A stretch of DNA of 6,779 nucleotides from Modestobacter sp. (GTDB lineage Bacteria > Actinomycetota > Actinomycetes > Mycobacteriales > Geodermatophilaceae): positions 1 through 6,779 of the forward strand of contig JAOPVN010000230.1 of assembly GCA_025966175.1 (NCBI GenBank), written 5' to 3'. Positions 5,857 through 6,779 of this stretch are shown here, piece by piece. Each line of letters begins with the position of its first letter. Position 1 is the stretch's first letter. The notes beneath the pieces are model-generated. The model was given only the letters and a program-made list of their open reading frames with translations, did not search any database and had not been told where the DNA came from. The translations under genes and the position numbers were made by a program.

Positions 5857-5920
5857 GCCGGGCGATCGTGTCGTGCACTACCCATTCCTCGGCGCCGGGC
5901 ACGCTCCCTCATCGCCCGGC
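5857..5920. repeat. Inverted repeat in the divergent intergenic region
   Basis: GCCGGGCGAT (5857-5866) is the exact reverse complement of ATCGCCCGGC (5911-5920), a 10-bp inverted repeat with a 44-base gap. A second GCCGGGC at 5894-5900 competes for the same right arm (5914-5920) and would give a 7-bp hairpin with a 13-base loop. It could be operator sites for the MFS gene or chance GC structure. I can support no gene in 5729-5995. Confidence 0.3.
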
Positions 5921-5984
5921 CGGGTGATCCAGGTCGTTGCACGCGTCAATCGATCACGGCTGGGTAGTCGCAGGTCCTTCACGC

Positions 5985-5990
5985 AGGAGG
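5985..5990 (+). promoter_or_regulatory. Ribosome binding site of the MFS gene
   Basis: AGGAGG, a perfect Shine-Dalgarno sequence, lies 5 bases before the ATG at 5996 and fixes that start. No convincing -10/-35 pair was found upstream; TTGCAC at 5937-5942 could be a -35 element but has no matching -10. Confidence 0.8.
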
Positions 5991-5995
5991 AACAC

Positions 5996-6779
5996 ATGAC
6001 GACCGCACCCGCGGTTCCGGCGGGCGGCAGCATCCGCAGCCTCATCCCGGCCCGCATCGACCGGCTGCCCTGGTCCCCGTTCCACACCCGGATGGTCATC
6101 GCGCTGGGTGTCGCGTGGATCCTCGACGGGCTCGAGATCACCGTCGCCAGTGCGGTGGTGGACAAGCTGACCCAGCCCGACACGCTCAACCTGTCGTCCA
6201 CGCAGGCTGGGCTCATCGCGACGGTCTACCTGCTCGGCGAGGTGGTCGGCGCGCTCTTCTTCGGCCGGCTGTCGGACAAGCTGGGCCGCAAGCGGCTCTT
6301 CGTCATCACCCTCGCCGTCTACCTGATCGGCAGCGGGCTCACAGCGTTCACGCTCGGCAACGGCGCGGCCTGGGTGGGCTTCCTCTACCTGACCCGGTTC
6401 ATCAGCGGGATGGGCATCGGCGGTGAGTACGCGGCGATCAACTCGGCGATCGACGAGCTGATCCCGGCGCGGTACCGCGGCCGGGTCGACATCGCCGTCA
6501 ACGGCACCTACTGGGCCGGCGCGATCATCGGCACGCTCGGCACGTACATCTTCCTGAACCAGTTGGACCCCGGCATCGGCTGGCGGATCGCGTTCCTGCT
6601 CGGCCCGGTCCTCGGCCTGGTGATCATCTTCGTCCGGCGGCACCTGCCGGAGAGCCCGCGGTGGCAGGTGATGCACGGCTACGAGGCCGAGGCCGAGAAG
6701 ACGATCACCTACATCGAGCACGAGGTCGAGCACGGCGGCCGCACGCTGGAGCCGGTCGACGACAACCGGGCGATCGAGC
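5996..6779 (+). CDS. MFS transporter (sugar/metabolite:H+ symporter type), truncated at the window end
   Basis: The first 261 residues of a major facilitator superfamily permease; the frame is still open at the window edge, and a full protein of this family is roughly 430-500 residues. A polar cytosolic N-terminus of ~32 residues leads into six predicted membrane helices (about 33-54, 72-91, 100-118, 123-143, 168-187 and 197-213), the usual N-terminal bundle. Family signatures are present: Asp44-Gly45 in helix 1, loop 2-3 motif GRLSDKLGRKR (90-100), RFISGMGIGGEYAA (134-147) in helix 4, and PESPRW (219-223 region) after helix 6, typical of sugar-porter and organic/aromatic-acid symporters. The charged segment after residue 224 is the start of the central loop. 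The substrate cannot be told from this half. The gene is divergent from the chemoreceptor. A start with perfect AGGAGG 5 bases upstream makes the N-terminus secure. Confidence 0.9.
   Translation, partial: MTTAPAVPAGGSIRSLIPARIDRLPWSPFHTRMVIALGVAWILDGLEITVASAVVDKLTQPDTLNLSSTQAGLIATVYLLGEVVGALFFGRLSDKLGRKRLFVITLAVYLIGSGLTAFTLGNGAAWVGFLYLTRFISGMGIGGEYAAINSAIDELIPARYRGRVDIAVNGTYWAGAIIGTLGTYIFLNQLDPGIGWRIAFLLGPVLGLVIIFVRRHLPESPRWQVMHGYEAEAEKTITYIEHEVEHGGRTLEPVDDNRAIE

Noticed and set aside
5729..5902. 58-residue N-terminal extension of the chemoreceptor
   Set aside because: The frame is open, but there is a good GGAGG site at 5735-5739 for the ATG at 5728 and a sigma-28-like promoter inside the extension; the added residues resemble no domain.
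5937..5970. Housekeeping promoter for the MFS gene (TTGCAC as -35)
   Set aside because: No acceptable -10 element at 16-19 bases; the best nearby (TAGTCG) is both poor and too far.
5954..6733. 259-codon - strand open frame opposite the MFS gene
   Set aside because: The Asp/Arg/Glu-rich product is the usual antisense shadow of a GC-rich membrane protein; the + strand has a perfect ribosome binding site and MFS motifs.

Overview
The window is very GC-rich, with nearly every third codon position G or C. It carries an actinobacterial-type glnE and a soluble chemoreceptor whose upstream region has a motility-sigma-like promoter. Together these suggest a motile, free-living high-GC actinobacterium. 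Geodermatophilaceae or a related group is a guess from the overall character, not a firm assignment.

Layout, left to right. (1) Bases 1-2566, + strand: the 3' part of glnE, the bifunctional glutamine synthetase adenylyltransferase / adenylyl-removing enzyme. It contains both nucleotidyltransferase domains but lacks its N-terminus, which lies outside the window. Its first ~100 bases repeat, at 82% identity, a segment found 285 bases further on. (2) 2569-3027, + strand: a CDGSH iron-sulfur protein with a tandem pentapeptide-repeat extension; its ribosome binding site lies inside the end of glnE. (3) 4056-3043, - strand, convergent: a heme-oxygenase-like putative diiron protein (iron-containing redox enzyme family) with a near-complete set of metal ligands. 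(4) 5728-4169, - strand: a cytosolic GAF-GAF-MCP chemoreceptor. (5) 5729-5995: a divergent intergenic region with a FliA/WhiG-like promoter and hairpins. (6) 5996 to the window end, + strand: the N-terminal half of an MFS transporter.

Working together: glnE (nitrogen control) and the CDGSH gene look transcriptionally and translationally linked. The CDGSH protein and the diiron-type protein meet tail to tail with 15 bases between their stop codons, an iron/redox neighbourhood. The chemoreceptor lies 112 bases upstream of the diiron gene on the same strand, so read-through is possible.

I see no phage, transposon, CRISPR, toxin-antitoxin or RNA genes. The content is mostly ordinary chromosomal genes. 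The points most worth a second look are the internal glnE duplication, the sigma-28-like promoter, the minisatellite in the CDGSH gene and the unassigned diiron-type enzyme.
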